Source: Nocardioides flavescens
Lineage (GTDB): Bacteria; Actinomycetota; Actinomycetes; Propionibacteriales; Nocardioidaceae
Length of the DNA stretch: 64,000 bases
Direction of reading: 5' to 3'
NCBI RefSeq assembly: GCF_009823805.1
Contig: NZ_WUEK01000004.1
Span: 1-64,000, forward strand
Shown here: in pieces, positions 63,217-64,000 of the stretch
Position numbering within the stretch: position 1 is the stretch's first letter
How the letters are laid out: the number at the start of each line of letters is the position of its first letter
Translations under genes and position numbers: made by a program
Notes under the pieces: generated by a model
Databases searched by the model: none
Told to the model about the DNA's origin: nothing
The model's input: the letters and a program-made list of their open reading frames with translations, nothing else

Positions 63217-64000
63217 CTGTGACCGACGAGCCCCTCGTGCTCGGCATCGAGACCTCCTGCGACGAGACCGGCGTCGGGATCGTGCGCGGGCACACCCTGC
63301 TCGCGGACGCCGTCGCGAGCAGCGTCGAGGAGCACGCCCGCTTCGGCGGCGTCGTGCCGGAGGTCGCCAGCCGGGCCCACCTCGAGGCGATGGTGCCGAC
63401 GGTCGAGCGCGCCTGCGACACCGCCGGGATCGCGCTGCGCGACGTCGACGCGATCGCGGTCACGAGCGGCCCCGGACTGGCCGGGGCGCTGCTCGTCGGC
63501 GTCGCCGCGGCCAAGGCGCTCGCGATCGGCCTGGGCAAGCCGCTCTACGGCGTCAACCACCTCGCGGCCCACGTCGCGGTCGACCAGCTCGAGCACGGCG
63601 CGCTGCCCGACCCGTGCCTGGCGCTGCTCGTCTCGGGCGGCCACTCCTCGCTGCTGCGGGTCGGCGACGTCACCGGCGACGTGACGCCGCTCGGCGCCAC
63701 CATCGACGACGCCGCCGGCGAGGCCTTCGACAAGGTCGCGCGCCTGCTCGGGCTGCCGTTCCCCGGCGGACCCCACATCGACCGCGCGGCGGCGTCCGGC
63801 AGCAGCGTCAGCATCGACTTCCCGCGCGGGCTCACCAGCCGCCGCGACCTCGAGCGCCACCGCTTCGACTTCTCCTTCTCCGGACTCAAGACCGCGGTCG
63901 CCCGCTGGGTCGAGGCGCGCGAGGCTGCCGGTGAGCCGGTGCCGGTCGCCGACGTCGCGGCGAGCTTCCAGGAGGCGGTCTGCGACGTCCTGGTGCGCAA
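63213..64000 (+). CDS. tsaD: tRNA t6A transferase TsaD (cut at window end)
   Basis: The first 262 codons of the threonylcarbamoyl transferase are present. [15 protein letters not shown] opens the ASKHA fold, and the iron/zinc ligands are the two histidines of [43 protein letters not shown] and [10 protein letters not shown] follow as expected. The gene continues past the right edge. GTG start overlapping the rimI stop; a second GTG six bases on is also possible. Confidence 0.95.
   Translation, partial: MTVTDEPLVLGIETSCDETGVGIVRGHTLLADAVASSVEEHARFGGVVPEVASRAHLEAMVPTVERACDTAGIALRDVDAIAVTSGPGLAGALLVGVAAAKALAIGLGKPLYGVNHLAAHVAVDQLEHGALPDPCLALLVSGGHSSLLRVGDVTGDVTPLGATIDDAAGEAFDKVARLLGLPFPGGPHIDRAAASGSSVSIDFPRGLTSRRDLERHRFDFSFSGLKTAVARWVEAREAAGEPVPVADVAASFQEAVCDVLVR

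Overview
The window looks like one contiguous piece of chromosome from a high-GC actinobacterium, most likely of the Nocardioidaceae (Nocardioides-like). The family assignment is my inference. It rests on very high GC, frequent GTG and TTG starts, ATGA/GTGA stop-start overlaps, a mycothiol gene (mshB), Actinobacteria-restricted small families (DUF3117, DUF5999, DUF6113), the long N-terminal extension of ribosomal protein S9, a translational ileS T-box, and gene order resembling Mycobacterium tuberculosis Rv1170-Rv1224 and Rv3443c-Rv3419c. I saw no tRNA, rRNA, CRISPR array, prophage or intact insertion sequence.

Layout. 1-11.5 kb: acyl-CoA ligase, HNH protein, DedA, small secreted protein, MFS exporter, SNF2 helicase, an exported intradiol-dioxygenase-like protein, a GH16 lipoprotein, a GNAT-like protein and a thioesterase. 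11.6-19.8 kb: unknown protein, Nudix hydrolase, mshB and DUF6113, VanW-type and Asp-box exported proteins, GNAT, ferredoxin and dapC. 19.8-31 kb: DUF5999, a two-domain murein-hydrolase-like protein, a PDZ serine protease, CPBP protease, dapD, DinB, a PepSY-like lipoprotein, T-box-controlled ileS, guanidine-III-controlled gdx, and dapE. Thus dapC, dapD and dapE of the succinylase lysine/meso-DAP pathway lie within 13 kb. 31-41 kb: Arr, FKBP lipoprotein, LOG family, DivIVA-domain protein, M14 peptidase, enoyl-CoA hydratase, DUF3117, pepA, O-methyltransferase, and the envelope-stress set sigE-rseA-htrA. 41-47 kb: HAD hydrolase, citrate synthase, rplM-rpsI-glmM, a degenerate histidine-kinase-like protein with DUF1059. 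47-53 kb: secreted repeat protein, membrane glycosyltransferase plus lipoprotein, then a response regulator and a GH6 glycanase, which may form a cell-surface polysaccharide module. 53-64 kb: coaA, glmS, acpS, lipoprotein, nnr, alr, alpha/beta hydrolase, and the t6A tRNA-modification genes tsaE (fused to a GNAT domain), tsaB, rimI, tsaD (cut by the window end).

The strongest unexplained signal is a set of at least five unrelated families of nested palindromic intergenic elements (about 70-190 bp). Apart from the degenerate run near the left edge, every one abuts a stop codon. One family supplies the stop codon of one gene and the apparent start codon of another. The clearest regulatory RNAs are a T-box with an ultrashort stem I before ileS and a guanidine-III riboswitch before the guanidinium exporter.
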